From positions 1-64,000 of the forward strand of contig JAWUYY010000029.1 in NCBI GenBank assembly GCA_034110565.1: DNA of 64,000 nucleotides. The letters run 5' to 3'. A program made the position numbers and the translations under genes. The stretch is from Bermanella sp034110565 (GTDB lineage Bacteria > Pseudomonadota > Gammaproteobacteria > Pseudomonadales > Oceanobacteraceae). How positions within the stretch are numbered: the stretch's first letter is position 1; each line of letters starts with the position of its first letter. Shown here one piece after another: positions 6,791 through 15,651 of the stretch. The notes below the pieces were generated by a model. It was given only the letters and a program-made list of their open reading frames with translations, was not told the origin of the DNA and did no database searches.

Positions 6791-9316
6791 CTAGGTTTTA
6801 ATCATTGCCTCAAACAACAAGTCAAATTGGTTTGCCGGCACAGGACGGCTAAAGTGATAGCCTTGGCATAAATCACAGCCCATGGTTTTCAAAAGCATAA
6901 AGCAACGCTCAGATTCGACGCCTTCAGCTACAACACTCATGCCTAAATTATGGGCCATTTGAATAGCGGTTTGCACGAGCACTTGGTTTTGCTGGTCATC
7001 TTCAAGGTTTAAAATAAACATTTTGTCTATTTTGAGTTCGTTGGCAGGCAGCTGCTTAAGGTAGCCTAAATTGCTGTATCCGGTGCCAAAGTCGTCTATG
7101 GCGACATTGAAGCCAAGCTCACTCAGTGCCCATAGATTTTTAAGTGCATAGTGGGTGTCGCCCATCATCTGGGTTTCGGTTACTTCTAAAATGATATTTT
7201 TAGCAAGCCCTTGGTGCGCGTTCATTAAAAATGATAACGCAGTAATAAAGTGTCGATCTTGGATGTTGTGTGCACTGATGTTTACGGACATCAAAAAGTC
7301 AGAGTCTTGTTTTCGCCATAGCTTTAATTGCTTAAGCGCTGTTTTGATGACCCATAAGCTCAGCGATTGAATGATACCGGTTTGCTCGGCCACTTCGATA
7401 AACTCATCTGGCATGATCATGCCGTATTCAGGATGGGGCCAGCGAATTAGGGCTTCTGATCCAATAATTTGATTGGTTTTGGCACAGACAATTGGTTGGT
7501 AGTACAAAGCCATCTGGTTGTTCGCGATGGCATTTTTAAGATCGTTGATTAATATCAGTCGGCGCTCGTCGTAGGTGTCGAGCGAATTTTTGTATCGGCA
7601 GATATGGTTTTCGGCTTGACCGGCGCTATCCAGTGCAATGCCTGCATTGCGCAATAAAGTTTGCGCTTGTTGTCCGTCTTGAGGATAGGCCGAATAGCCA
7701 GTGACCACCCAAGGGTCAATTTCCATTTGATTGATAATAATTGGGTGATTTAGGGTTTCACTTAGCTGCATTAATAAAAATTGTAACGCATCAGTGTTTT
7801 TTGCCTTTAGTACAAAACCCAATGTGCTGTTGCTTAGGTTGGCGGCGTAGAAACTCTCATTTGTATCTAGGCATTGTATGCCATCAATGGTTTGTATTTC
7901 ACTATTGAGTGAGATAGCAAATTGTTCCAGTGCGTAATTACTAATGTCACGGCCCAATGTTTTATCGAGTTCGGTTATGCGTGATAAGCGCATCAGTATG
8001 ACGGTGAAGGGTTGGTTTTGCTTTATGTGTTTATCAATACATTTACAAAAGTTATTGCGATTAGGTAGGCCTGTAACATCATTATGCGTGGCGTTATACA
8101 GTAACTCCTGCTGCAGTTTTGCACTCTGCTTACTACTGTCAATAATGAGTTGCTGCACCTTAATACGCGTTTCTTTTTCGGTATGTAGTCGTCTTGCTAG
8201 TGCAATAGCGAATGTAAGGAGTTCAAGCGTTGAGCCGATTTGTATGGCGTGATTACTAAAGGTATTAAAAGGAATAATACCTAATCGGGCGAATGAGAAA
8301 ATCACCACGCCTAAAAAAAGCCACATCCAGGCAGCCACATAAAATATCCGATTAATGCTGTTTCTAGAGTGATAAAGCCCGATAAAAAAGCAGGCAGGTA
8401 TAATGGCAAGTGTACTGATAATGGTGGCTTTGATTGCGAATGAATAACTGTAAAGAAAGCCGCTTAGTAGAATGAAAATAGGGATATAGCTCATCAAGTA
8501 TAAAGCTTTGCCTTTACCTCTTGGGTTGAGCTGTAAAAAAAATAAATTAAATAACGAAGTAAGAGAGATAGTCGCGCAACCCAGTATGAGTTGCGACCAA
8601 TTGTGGTATTGAGGGTGATTAGGAAATACATATTCAAATAATATAGCGTCTTGTGATGCCATGAGTAGCGCAAAGCAGCCTGCGTATAGACCATATACCA
8701 GATACGTTTTTTCTTTGATGTAAATAAATACCACTAAATTAAATAGAGCCGCACTTAATAAAATACCCAGATATAAAAATGTCAGACTTGCTTTCGATCG
8801 GTAGTAAGATTGAAAGTCATCGGTAGACCAAATTTTCACCTCTGCTTGTATCGGTGCGTTGCTCTTTATTTTTAATAGGTAGTGATGAATTGAAAGAGGT
8901 TTGAGGTTAATGGCAGTGACAAAATTAGGGTGTTTAATATTACGACTACTGAAGGGTAGGCTGTCGCCGGTCTCGGTCAATGTCACGGTGTGATTACCGT
9001 GAACCTCATATAAGCTGACAATATCAAGTAAAGGGTAATTGATATCTAATAATTTAAGTAATGGGGTGTCTGCTGTGTTGCTTAAGTCAAATTTCAACCA
9101 AATAGTCGCGTCTCGATAGCCTAGGTTGATATTGCTATGATCAATTTTTTGCCAGTCAGAGTCATTAATAGACAGCACGGATTGCCCATTAAAATGGTCG
9201 TTTGGATCTTCATACATCCAAAACTCACCCACTGCATGTTGGCTACTCTGATCTATATTGGTGGCGATTGCTGCACAAGAAACCAACATAAGTAGAAGTA
9301 ATATCTGTTTAAACAT
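6791..9316 (-). CDS. 7TMR-DISM receptor with degenerate GGDEF and intact EAL domain
   Basis: An 841-residue inner-membrane signalling protein. Order: signal peptide (1-18), periplasmic 7TMR-DISM extracellular domain (about 25-170), seven membrane helices (about 180-380), short linker, GGDEF-like domain (about 410-560) and EAL domain (about 585-835). The EAL half keeps the phosphodiesterase residues: EALIRW near 622, LEVTET, IDDFGTGYSNL near 740 and VVAEGVES, so c-di-GMP hydrolysis is expected. In the GGDEF half the signature loop is replaced by NLSNSTLGF near 494, so cyclase activity should be absent. The ligand is unknown; DISM domains are thought to sense carbohydrates or envelope signals. 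Confidence 0.9.
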   Translation of the reverse strand: MFKQILLLLMLVSCAAIATNIDQSSQHAVGEFWMYEDPNDHFNGQSVLSINDSDWQKIDHSNINLGYRDATIWLKFDLSNTADTPLLKLLDINYPLLDIVSLYEVHGNHTVTLTETGDSLPFSSRNIKHPNFVTAINLKPLSIHHYLLKIKSNAPIQAEVKIWSTDDFQSYYRSKASLTFLYLGILLSAALFNLVVFIYIKEKTYLVYGLYAGCFALLMASQDAILFEYVFPNHPQYHNWSQLILGCATISLTSLFNLFFLQLNPRGKGKALYLMSYIPIFILLSGFLYSYSFAIKATIISTLAIIPACFFIGLYHSRNSINRIFYVAAWMWLFLGVVIFSFARLGIIPFNTFSNHAIQIGSTLELLTFAIALARRLHTEKETRIKVQQLIIDSSKQSAKLQQELLYNATHNDVTGLPNRNNFCKCIDKHIKQNQPFTVILMRLSRITELDKTLGRDISNYALEQFAISLNSEIQTIDGIQCLDTNESFYAANLSNSTLGFVLKAKNTDALQFLLMQLSETLNHPIIINQMEIDPWVVTGYSAYPQDGQQAQTLLRNAGIALDSAGQAENHICRYKNSLDTYDERRLILINDLKNAIANNQMALYYQPIVCAKTNQIIGSEALIRWPHPEYGMIMPDEFIEVAEQTGIIQSLSLWVIKTALKQLKLWRKQDSDFLMSVNISAHNIQDRHFITALSFLMNAHQGLAKNIILEVTETQMMGDTHYALKNLWALSELGFNVAIDDFGTGYSNLGYLKQLPANELKIDKMFILNLEDDQQNQVLVQTAIQMAHNLGMSVVAEGVESERCFMLLKTMGCDLCQGYHFSRPVPANQFDLLFEAMIKT

Positions 9317-9429
9317 TGAGTGCAGCGATCCTTCGTTGGTTTATTTTAAGCATAGTTCAGGGTTTGATATTGGCCAAAGTCATTGTAGGCCCTATAATCC
9401 AGCCCTTTTGAAGCCCATACAGGATATTT

Positions 9430-10944
9430 ATGACTGTTCGCACCCGTATTGCACCTTCTCCAACTGGCGATCCACACGTTGGCACTGCATATATTGCCCT
9501 GTTTAATCTTGCGTTCGCACGTCAGCACGGCGGTCAGTTTCTTTTGCGTATCGAAGATACGGATCAGAGTCGCAGTACGCTGGAATCCGAACAGACTATT
9601 TATGATAGCTTACGTTGGTTAGGTTTGGACTGGGACGAAGGTCCGGATGTGGGTGGAGATAAAGGCCCGTATCGCCAAAGTGAACGTAGCGCCATTTATG
9701 CTGAGCATATTGAAAAACTGCTGGCGTCAGGTCATGCATTTAAATGCTACCGCACACCTGAAGAGCTGGATGCCTTGCGTGGGCAAAAACAAGAAGCCGG
9801 TGGTTTCTCTGCACTTAAATACAGCGATTTAGAATTACCTGCTGATGTTGTTGCTGAGCGTGAGGCAGCAAACGCCTCTTATGTTGTACGCATGCATGTG
9901 CCGGAAGAGGGTGTGTGCACCTTCAATGACATGCTTCGTGGTGATATTGAGATGGATTGGGATATGATTGACTGTCAGATCCTAATGAAATCAGATGGCA
10001 TGCCTACCTACCACCTTGCGAACGTGGTTGATGATCACCTTATGGAAATTTCGCACGTGATTCGTGGGGAAGAGTGGTTAAGCTCGGCGCCTAAGCATCA
10101 GTTGCTTTATAAGTACTTTGGTTGGGATATGCCTGTGCTATGTCATATGCCATTGTTGCGTAATCCAGATAAATCAAAATTAAGTAAACGTAAGAACCCT
10201 ACCAGTATTTTGTATTACAAACGTATGGGTTTCATGCCTGAGGCGTTGCTTAACTACTTAGGTCGCATGGGTTGGTCTATGCCTGATGAGCGTGAGCAAT
10301 TTAGCCGTGATGACATGTTTGCCAATTTTGATATTTCTCGAGTGTCACTAGGTGGGCCGATTTTTGATCAAGAAAAACTGAGTTGGTTAAATAGTCAGTG
10401 GATTCGTGACTTATCTGAAGAAGAATTTGTTGAGCAGTTCGTAAAATGGGGGTTGAACAAAGAGGCTCTTATGCCTGCGATTGCGCATATCCAGCCTCGT
10501 GTTGAGCGTTTTAGTGACGTGGTGCCGTTAGCCGGTTTTTTATTGTCTGGCATGCCAGTACTGAGCGAAGAAGATTTTGCACATAAGTCCATTGAGCAAG
10601 ATCAGATGGTTGAACTATTGCAAATGGGTCTTTGGCAGCTTGAAGCGATTCGTAATTGGCAGAAGACTGAAATTCAACAGCGTTTATTTGCATTGGCAAA
10701 AATCGAAGGGGTTAAGCCAAAAGATTTCTTATTTGCTTTTTTTGTGGCAATCGCCGGAACTCCTAACTCGTTTTCTGTATTAGATAGTATGGAGATCCTA
10801 GGGCCGGATATGAGCCGTTCTCGCGTGCGTCATGCTGTGGATGTGTTAGGTGGTATTTCTAAAAAAGGTATGAAAAAACTCGATAAAAAGTACCGTGACG
10901 TGTCTGCGCAAATTGAAGCGCAATTTGCCGAACCAAAAGAGTAA
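9430..10944 (+). CDS. gltX: Glutamyl-tRNA synthetase
   Basis: Charges tRNA-Glu. A class I synthetase of 504 residues with the HIGH-type site HVGT at 16-19 in APSPTGDPHVGT and the KMSKS-type loop KLSKRK near residue 250. The C-terminal helical anticodon-binding domain is complete. An AGGATA ribosome-binding site precedes ATG at 9430. The next gene (manC-like) begins 11 bp after the stop codon, so the two may be co-transcribed. Confidence 0.97.
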   Translation: MTVRTRIAPSPTGDPHVGTAYIALFNLAFARQHGGQFLLRIEDTDQSRSTLESEQTIYDSLRWLGLDWDEGPDVGGDKGPYRQSERSAIYAEHIEKLLASGHAFKCYRTPEELDALRGQKQEAGGFSALKYSDLELPADVVAEREAANASYVVRMHVPEEGVCTFNDMLRGDIEMDWDMIDCQILMKSDGMPTYHLANVVDDHLMEISHVIRGEEWLSSAPKHQLLYKYFGWDMPVLCHMPLLRNPDKSKLSKRKNPTSILYYKRMGFMPEALLNYLGRMGWSMPDEREQFSRDDMFANFDISRVSLGGPIFDQEKLSWLNSQWIRDLSEEEFVEQFVKWGLNKEALMPAIAHIQPRVERFSDVVPLAGFLLSGMPVLSEEDFAHKSIEQDQMVELLQMGLWQLEAIRNWQKTEIQQRLFALAKIEGVKPKDFLFAFFVAIAGTPNSFSVLDSMEILGPDMSRSRVRHAVDVLGGISKKGMKKLDKKYRDVSAQIEAQFAEPKE

Positions 10945-10955
10945 TCGAGAACACA

Positions 10956-12329
10956 ATGGCCATTTATCCAGTGATACTTGCCGGAGGCAGTGGCTCTCGG
11001 TTATGGCCTTTGTCTCGACAAAATCACCCCAAGCAGTTTTTGGATTTGCTTGGGTGCGGTGAAAGCCTGTTACAAGCAACGATTAAGCGAGCTAAGTCTT
11101 GTAGTGATATCTCCCCTTTAATTATTGCCAATAAAGAACACCGTTTTTTATTGCAGCATCAAATTGAGTCTTCGGGTTTAACCCCTGCAAATGTTTTGTT
11201 AGAACCCTGCTCTAAAAACACAACAGGAGCGGTGGCGTTGGGTTGCTTGCAAGTATTAAGTACTGACCCTGATGCCAGTATTTTGTTTTTACCCGCTGAC
11301 CATTACTTACCTAATGAAGAGGCTTTTGCGAAAATGGTCAATGACATGGCCATGCGACTGCCATCCAGTGATATTGGTTTGTTTGGTATTAAGCCTCGTT
11401 ATGGCGCGACCCAGTACGGGTACGTAGAATTTACGGGTGACCCGTTTATGGGCTGCGTAACTCGCTTCATAGAAAAACCAAGCGCTTCTTTCGCCCAGTC
11501 ACTTTTTGCAAAATCAGATTTGGCTTGGAATAGCGGGATATTGCTAGGAAAAGCGCAGGCTTTATATGACGCGCTATTAATGTATGAGCCTGAGCTGCTT
11601 AAACAAGTGGAGACTGCATTTACTGGTAGTCAGCCGCTGTATGATTTTAAATTGGTGGGCAGTCAATATCAGGATATTAAAAGTTGCGCATTTGATGTCA
11701 GTGTACTTGAAAAAAGTCAGGCACTTAAGGTTTGCTTATTGGCTCAGGATTGGGACGATCTAGGCTCTTGGTCATCTCTGTTGGCGCGCAGAAAGTTACT
11801 AGGGGCGCCTGATTATAATGTGTTTAGTGATGATAAAGTTGTATTGGCTTTTGGTGCTCAAGATATGGTGTTGGTGCAAAATGATGATGTCATATTTATG
11901 GCTAATCAAGATGCATTGTCAGATATGAATGCAATTAGTGATTATCTGCATCTACATAAGTTGCAGCATTTGCTTAATCGTATTGATGTACACCGCCCAT
12001 GGGGGCAATTTAAGGTACTTGCACAAGATTCACATTTTATCGTGAAGCGTTTGATGGTGTACCCACTTGCTCAAATCTCGTTGCAAAGTCATCAATATCG
12101 TCGAGAAAACTGGGTGGTTGTAAAAGGGCAGGCAGAGGTCCAACTTGACGATGAAGAGCGCCTGCTAAATGTAGGCGATTCCATATGCGTTGGGCAAAAT
12201 CAAAAGCACCGCCTTAGAAACCCTGGTGATACGGTATTGGAAATTATTGAAGTGCAAAGTGGCGAGCACTTGGATGAAGAAGACATCATTCGATATGATG
12301 ATCAATATGAGCGTCACCTACACACTTAA
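10956..12329 (+). CDS. manC: Mannose-1-phosphate guanylyltransferase (ManC/CpsB type, cupin tail altered)
   Basis: Makes GDP-mannose for surface polysaccharide. Residues 1-270 form the nucleotidyltransferase domain with GGSGSRLWPLSR at 9-20 and KQF. FIEKPS and LAWNSGI are also typical. The C-terminal cupin (about 340-450) is the type II phosphomannose isomerase domain. In bifunctional homologues its metal motif reads about QMHHHRAEHW; here it reads QSHQYRRENW (376-385), so histidines are lost and isomerase activity is doubtful. Its place between gltX and kdsC-kdsB groups it with envelope sugar genes. No manB/algC is seen. Confidence 0.9.
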   Translation: MAIYPVILAGGSGSRLWPLSRQNHPKQFLDLLGCGESLLQATIKRAKSCSDISPLIIANKEHRFLLQHQIESSGLTPANVLLEPCSKNTTGAVALGCLQVLSTDPDASILFLPADHYLPNEEAFAKMVNDMAMRLPSSDIGLFGIKPRYGATQYGYVEFTGDPFMGCVTRFIEKPSASFAQSLFAKSDLAWNSGILLGKAQALYDALLMYEPELLKQVETAFTGSQPLYDFKLVGSQYQDIKSCAFDVSVLEKSQALKVCLLAQDWDDLGSWSSLLARRKLLGAPDYNVFSDDKVVLAFGAQDMVLVQNDDVIFMANQDALSDMNAISDYLHLHKLQHLLNRIDVHRPWGQFKVLAQDSHFIVKRLMVYPLAQISLQSHQYRRENWVVVKGQAEVQLDDEERLLNVGDSICVGQNQKHRLRNPGDTVLEIIEVQSGEHLDEEDIIRYDDQYERHLHT

Positions 12330-12346
12330 AACAAAGGATCGTTAAT

Positions 12347-12901
12347 ATGATGTTGCCCAATCAAATAAAAGAGAAAGCCAGGAATATTGCTTTAATGATT
12401 TTTGATGTGGACGGTGTGCTAACGGATGGCACACTTGTTTATGGCGCGAAGGGTGAAGAAGTTAAGCATTTTAATGTAAAAGATGGCGTGGGTATAAAGT
12501 TGCTGCAAACATATGGTATTGAAGTTGCCATTATTAGTGCGAAAGAATCGATGCCACTAAAGAAGCGTATTTCAGATCTAGGCATTAAGCATGCGTACTT
12601 GGCGTGTAAAGATAAGCTAGCAGCCCTTGAGCAGTTGACCGCCGAGCTAAACATTGAAAATGAGCAGGTAGGCTACTGCGGTGATGATGTGATTGATCTT
12701 AAAGTTATGCAAAAAATCGCACTGGCCATTGCCCCTAATGATGCATATGAAATGGTCAAAAATCATGCTCATTATGTAACGACTGCAGCAGGTGGAAAGG
12801 GTGTGGCCCGCGAAGTGGCCGATGTTTTATTGTCGAGCCGAATGAATTTAGAGCAAGCCTATATCAAGGCTATGCTGCCAGAATTTGAAGATAAAAAGTA
12901 A
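12347..12901 (+). CDS. kdsC: 3-deoxy-D-manno-octulosonate 8-phosphate phosphatase
   Basis: A HAD-superfamily C0-type phosphatase (184 residues) that dephosphorylates KDO-8-phosphate in lipopolysaccharide core synthesis. Catalytic Asp20 and Asp22 lie in FDVDGVLTDG, and the final acidic motif is GYCGDDVIDL. It is immediately followed by kdsB, the next pathway step. KdsD, often found beside it, is absent here. Two adjacent ATG codons open the gene after an AAAGGA ribosome site. Confidence 0.94.
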   Translation: MMLPNQIKEKARNIALMIFDVDGVLTDGTLVYGAKGEEVKHFNVKDGVGIKLLQTYGIEVAIISAKESMPLKKRISDLGIKHAYLACKDKLAALEQLTAELNIENEQVGYCGDDVIDLKVMQKIALAIAPNDAYEMVKNHAHYVTTAAGGKGVAREVADVLLSSRMNLEQAYIKAMLPEFEDKK

Positions 12902-12926
12902 ATACCATAAAAGTTTAGGGTGAATC

Positions 12927-13694
12927 GTGTCTGATTATAAAATTGTTATCCCTGCTCGCTACGGCTCAAGCCGCTTACCTGGCAAGCCTCTTATCGAGCT
13001 AGCGGGGAAGCCTATGATTCAACATGTGTATGAGCGTGCGCTGGCAACTGGTGTGGCTGATATTGTTATTGCAACAGATGATCAGCGTATATTTGATGTG
13101 GCGCGAGGCTTCGGTGCGAATGTTGTAATGACATCAATCGACCATGAAAACGGGACTGAGCGCATTGCTGAAGTAGCACAAAAGCTAGGTTGGTCTGGTG
13201 ATGACGTGATCGTCAATGTACAAGGGGATGAGCCACTTATTCCTCGTGAGCTAATAGAGCTGACGGCCAAAGGCTTGCTGGACCACCCACAAGCGGGTAT
13301 GTCGTCATTGTGTACGCCGATCGAATCAGCAGAGGATGCTTTCGACCCGAATGCCGTTAAGGTGGTATTAGATAACGCAGGGTTTGCCATGTATTTCAGT
13401 CGCGCCCCCATTCCTTGGGATCGTGAGCTGTACAAGTCGGGACAGGCTAATGTGACTCAGATTGCTCCTGTATATCGACACATAGGTATGTACGGCTATC
13501 GGGTGTCATTTCTGCAGCACTATGCGTCTATGGAGGTGACGGCACTTGAGCAAGCTGAGTGTTTAGAGCAATTGCGTGCTCTTTGTTATGGCGTAAAAAT
13601 ACACATGGGTATCATTGATCAACCCCCAGGTCATGGGGTTGATACGCCGGATGATGTGGCTCGAGTAGAGGCACAGTTAGCTAGCCTTAAATAA
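12927..13694 (+). CDS. kdsB: CMP-KDO synthetase
   Basis: Activates KDO with CTP for lipopolysaccharide assembly. 255 residues with the N-terminal IPARYGSSRLPGKPL nucleotide-binding loop (residues 8-22), QGDEPLI around 93-99, and a PPGHGVDTP segment near the C-terminus. The start is GTG at 12927. It lies 25 bp after kdsC and its 3' end overlaps the convergent SulA-like gene by 8 bp. Confidence 0.96.
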   Translation: MSDYKIVIPARYGSSRLPGKPLIELAGKPMIQHVYERALATGVADIVIATDDQRIFDVARGFGANVVMTSIDHENGTERIAEVAQKLGWSGDDVIVNVQGDEPLIPRELIELTAKGLLDHPQAGMSSLCTPIESAEDAFDPNAVKVVLDNAGFAMYFSRAPIPWDRELYKSGQANVTQIAPVYRHIGMYGYRVSFLQHYASMEVTALEQAECLEQLRALCYGVKIHMGIIDQPPGHGVDTPDDVARVEAQLASLK

Positions 13695-14025
13695 GCGTTA
13701 ATTGACATGCGCTGTTCATGTTGGCGCGGCGTGTAATCCAATTAATATGCGTATGATTTCGCAATGCTAATAATTCGATGATTAGGTGCTGCTTCAAAGG
13801 AATACTGTCTCGATTCAACGTGATAGAGAGGTAGTTGCCACTGGTGATTGCGATTTCCAAGGCCTTGCAAAGTTGCTGAGAGCTTTTTGAGTGCAGCATG
13901 AGCACTCGTTGTTGCTCTTCCATGGGCAACTGCTTGATTTTCTTGATTTGTATTGGGCTAGGGGAAACCCAAAGCATCCAATAGTGACTAGAGATTTCGG
14001 TATGAGGTTTCAAAAGTGCATTCAT
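13687..14025 (-). CDS. SulA-like cell division inhibitor
   Basis: A 112-residue protein resembling SulA, the SOS inhibitor that sequesters FtsZ. The pattern matches: WMLWVSPSP near residue 16, the LP...QRVLMLHS strand, an 'ALEIAITSGNYLSITL' segment (GNYS in E. coli SulA), and ITRRANMNSACQL at the end. Sequence identity is low, so the call rests on this pattern plus regulation: two LexA-type boxes lie immediately upstream. In Pseudomonas sulA sits in an operon with lexA; here it stands alone, convergent with kdsB and divergent from tig. Moderately sure of the family, quite sure of SOS control. Confidence 0.7.
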   Translation of the reverse strand: MNALLKPHTEISSHYWMLWVSPSPIQIKKIKQLPMEEQQRVLMLHSKSSQQLCKALEIAITSGNYLSITLNRDSIPLKQHLIIELLALRNHTHINWITRRANMNSACQLTLI

Positions 14026-14055
14026 AATCGACCTGTTTATCCATACAGTGTTTTA

Positions 14056-14071
14056 CTGGTTGAGTGAACAG
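14056..14071. promoter_or_regulatory. LexA box 2 (near-consensus)
   Basis: CTGG-N8-ACAG, one base from the CTGT-N8-ACAG consensus. The outer context TACTG...CAGTA is a perfect 5-bp dyad. It lies about 31 bp upstream of the SulA-like start codon. Confidence 0.75.
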
Positions 14072-14073
14072 TA

Positions 14074-14089
14074 CTGTATAAAAAAACAG
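14074..14089. promoter_or_regulatory. LexA box 1 (perfect consensus)
   Basis: CTGT-N8-ACAG with an AT-rich core (ATAAAAAA), a perfect match to the gammaproteobacterial SOS box. Its centre is 18 bp from that of the second box, so two LexA dimers could bind side by side over the promoter of the SulA-like gene. Confidence 0.88.
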
Positions 14090-14238
14090 TTGTAAAGGTT
14101 ACTTAGTGATCAAATGTAGCCCTAATTAGCCAATTACATGAAATTGAACCAAAAAACTGCTTGATTCCCTAGGTTCAGATCAATAGAGTTACCAACCCTA
14201 AAATTCACCAGCTTCTGTATTTTGTGTGTGAGGCATTC

Positions 14239-15549
14239 ATGCAAGTTTCTGTAGAAACATTAGCAGGCTTAGAACGTAAGCTTGTAATCGATATTCCAGC
14301 ATCTGATGTAGAGCAAGAAATTGCTAAACGTTTAGATCAAGTTTCTCGTACCGCTCGTATAGACGGTTTCCGTAAAGGAAAAATCCCAATGCGCGTTATA
14401 AAACAGCGCTATGGTCAAGGTGTTCGCCAAGAGGTACTAGGCGAACAAATGCAGCAAGGTTTCGTTAAGGCGGTTACTCAGGAAAAACTGAACCCAGCCG
14501 GCATGCCTTCTGTTGAACCTTTGGTCGATGAGGAAGGCAAAGACTTCCAATTCGCAGCCACGTTTGAAATTTATCCTGAAATTAAAGTTTCCGGCTTAGA
14601 AAAAATCAGCGTTGAAAAGTTCGCAACTGTAGTAACAGATGCCGATCTAGAAAACATGATCGATATTCTTCGCAAGCAACAAGCTAAATTTGAAGTGTCT
14701 GAAGCAGCAGCTAAAGATGGCGACAAAGTGAAAGTTGATTTTGATGGTTATGTTGATGGCGAAGCATTCGAAGGTGGTAAGGCTGAAGGTTACGATCTTA
14801 CACTTGGTTCTAACAGCATGATCCCAGGTTTTGAAGATCAAATTGTTGGTATGAAAGCTGGCGACGAGGGCACGGTTAAAGTGACTTTCCCTGCTGAATA
14901 CCAAAGCGAAGCACTTGCCGGTAAAAACGCTGAGTTCAAAATCAAGGTTCATCAGGTGGAAGCATCTGAGTTGCCGGAATTGAATCAAGAGTTTTTCAAG
15001 TTGTTCGGTGTTGAGTCTGAAGATGTTGAATCTTTCCGTAAAGACGTTCGTGGTAACATGGAGCGTGAACTAAAACAGGCTATTCAACGTAATACTAAAA
15101 ACCAAGCACTTGAAGGCTTGCTAGAGCAAAACAGCATTGACGTACCTGCTGCTTTGGTTGATCAAGAAATCCAACGTTTGCAAGAACAAGCTTTCCAGCA
15201 GTTTGGTGGTGGTCAGCAATTTGATCCAAGCATGCTGCCTAAAGAATTGTTTCAGCCACAGGCTGAGCGTCGCGTAAAACTTGGTCTTTTGATTAATGCT
15301 GCAATTGAGCAGTTAGAAATTAAAGCTGACGAAGCTAAAGTAGATGCACTAATCGAAGATATGGCTTCAACTTATCAAGATCCAGAGCAAGTTAAAGAAT
15401 ACTACAAGTCAAATAAAGAGCAGCGTGCTCAACTTGAAGCGTTGGCATTAGAAGAACAGGTTGTTGAAACCATTCTTGAAAAAGCCACCGTAACTGAAAA
15501 AGACAGTAGCTATGAAGATGTAATTAAAGCGGCAAATAACGCCCAATAA
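14239..15549 (+). CDS. tig: Trigger factor, ribosome-associated chaperone
   Basis: Binds nascent chains at the ribosome exit and has peptidyl-prolyl isomerase activity. Order: ribosome-binding domain with the GFRKGKIP signature near residue 44-51, FKBP-type isomerase domain (about 150-245), and the C-terminal helical chaperone domain. An in-frame GTG lies upstream at 14224, but ATG at 14239 follows GAGG (14230-14233) and gives the standard 436 residues. It opens the tig-clpP-clpX-lon-hupB-ppiD run. A terminator follows. Confidence 0.97.
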   Translation: MQVSVETLAGLERKLVIDIPASDVEQEIAKRLDQVSRTARIDGFRKGKIPMRVIKQRYGQGVRQEVLGEQMQQGFVKAVTQEKLNPAGMPSVEPLVDEEGKDFQFAATFEIYPEIKVSGLEKISVEKFATVVTDADLENMIDILRKQQAKFEVSEAAAKDGDKVKVDFDGYVDGEAFEGGKAEGYDLTLGSNSMIPGFEDQIVGMKAGDEGTVKVTFPAEYQSEALAGKNAEFKIKVHQVEASELPELNQEFFKLFGVESEDVESFRKDVRGNMERELKQAIQRNTKNQALEGLLEQNSIDVPAALVDQEIQRLQEQAFQQFGGGQQFDPSMLPKELFQPQAERRVKLGLLINAAIEQLEIKADEAKVDALIEDMASTYQDPEQVKEYYKSNKEQRAQLEALALEEQVVETILEKATVTEKDSSYEDVIKAANNAQ

Positions 15550-15592
15550 TTATTTCTACTGCCAATATGGCAGCATACAAGCTACACTCATT

Positions 15593-15623
15593 AAACAGCT
15601 GTTATCTAAGATAACGGCTGTTT
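15593..15623 (+). terminator. Rho-independent terminator after tig
   Basis: AAACAGCTGTTAT (593-605) pairs with ATAACGGCTGTTT (611-623) with one G-U wobble and a 5-nt loop, followed by T residues. It lies only 29 bp before the clpP start codon and may attenuate read-through rather than block it. Confidence 0.75.
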
Positions 15624-15651
15624 TTTCTGATGTCGTTGACGGAGATAACGA

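Noticed and set aside
14120..14175. Heat-shock promoter before tig
   Set aside because: A TTGAAC occurs, but the downstream CCCTAG is not a good CCCCATnT match.
14647..14988. 113-residue open frame antisense to tig
   Set aside because: Shadow of the trigger factor isomerase domain; no start signal.
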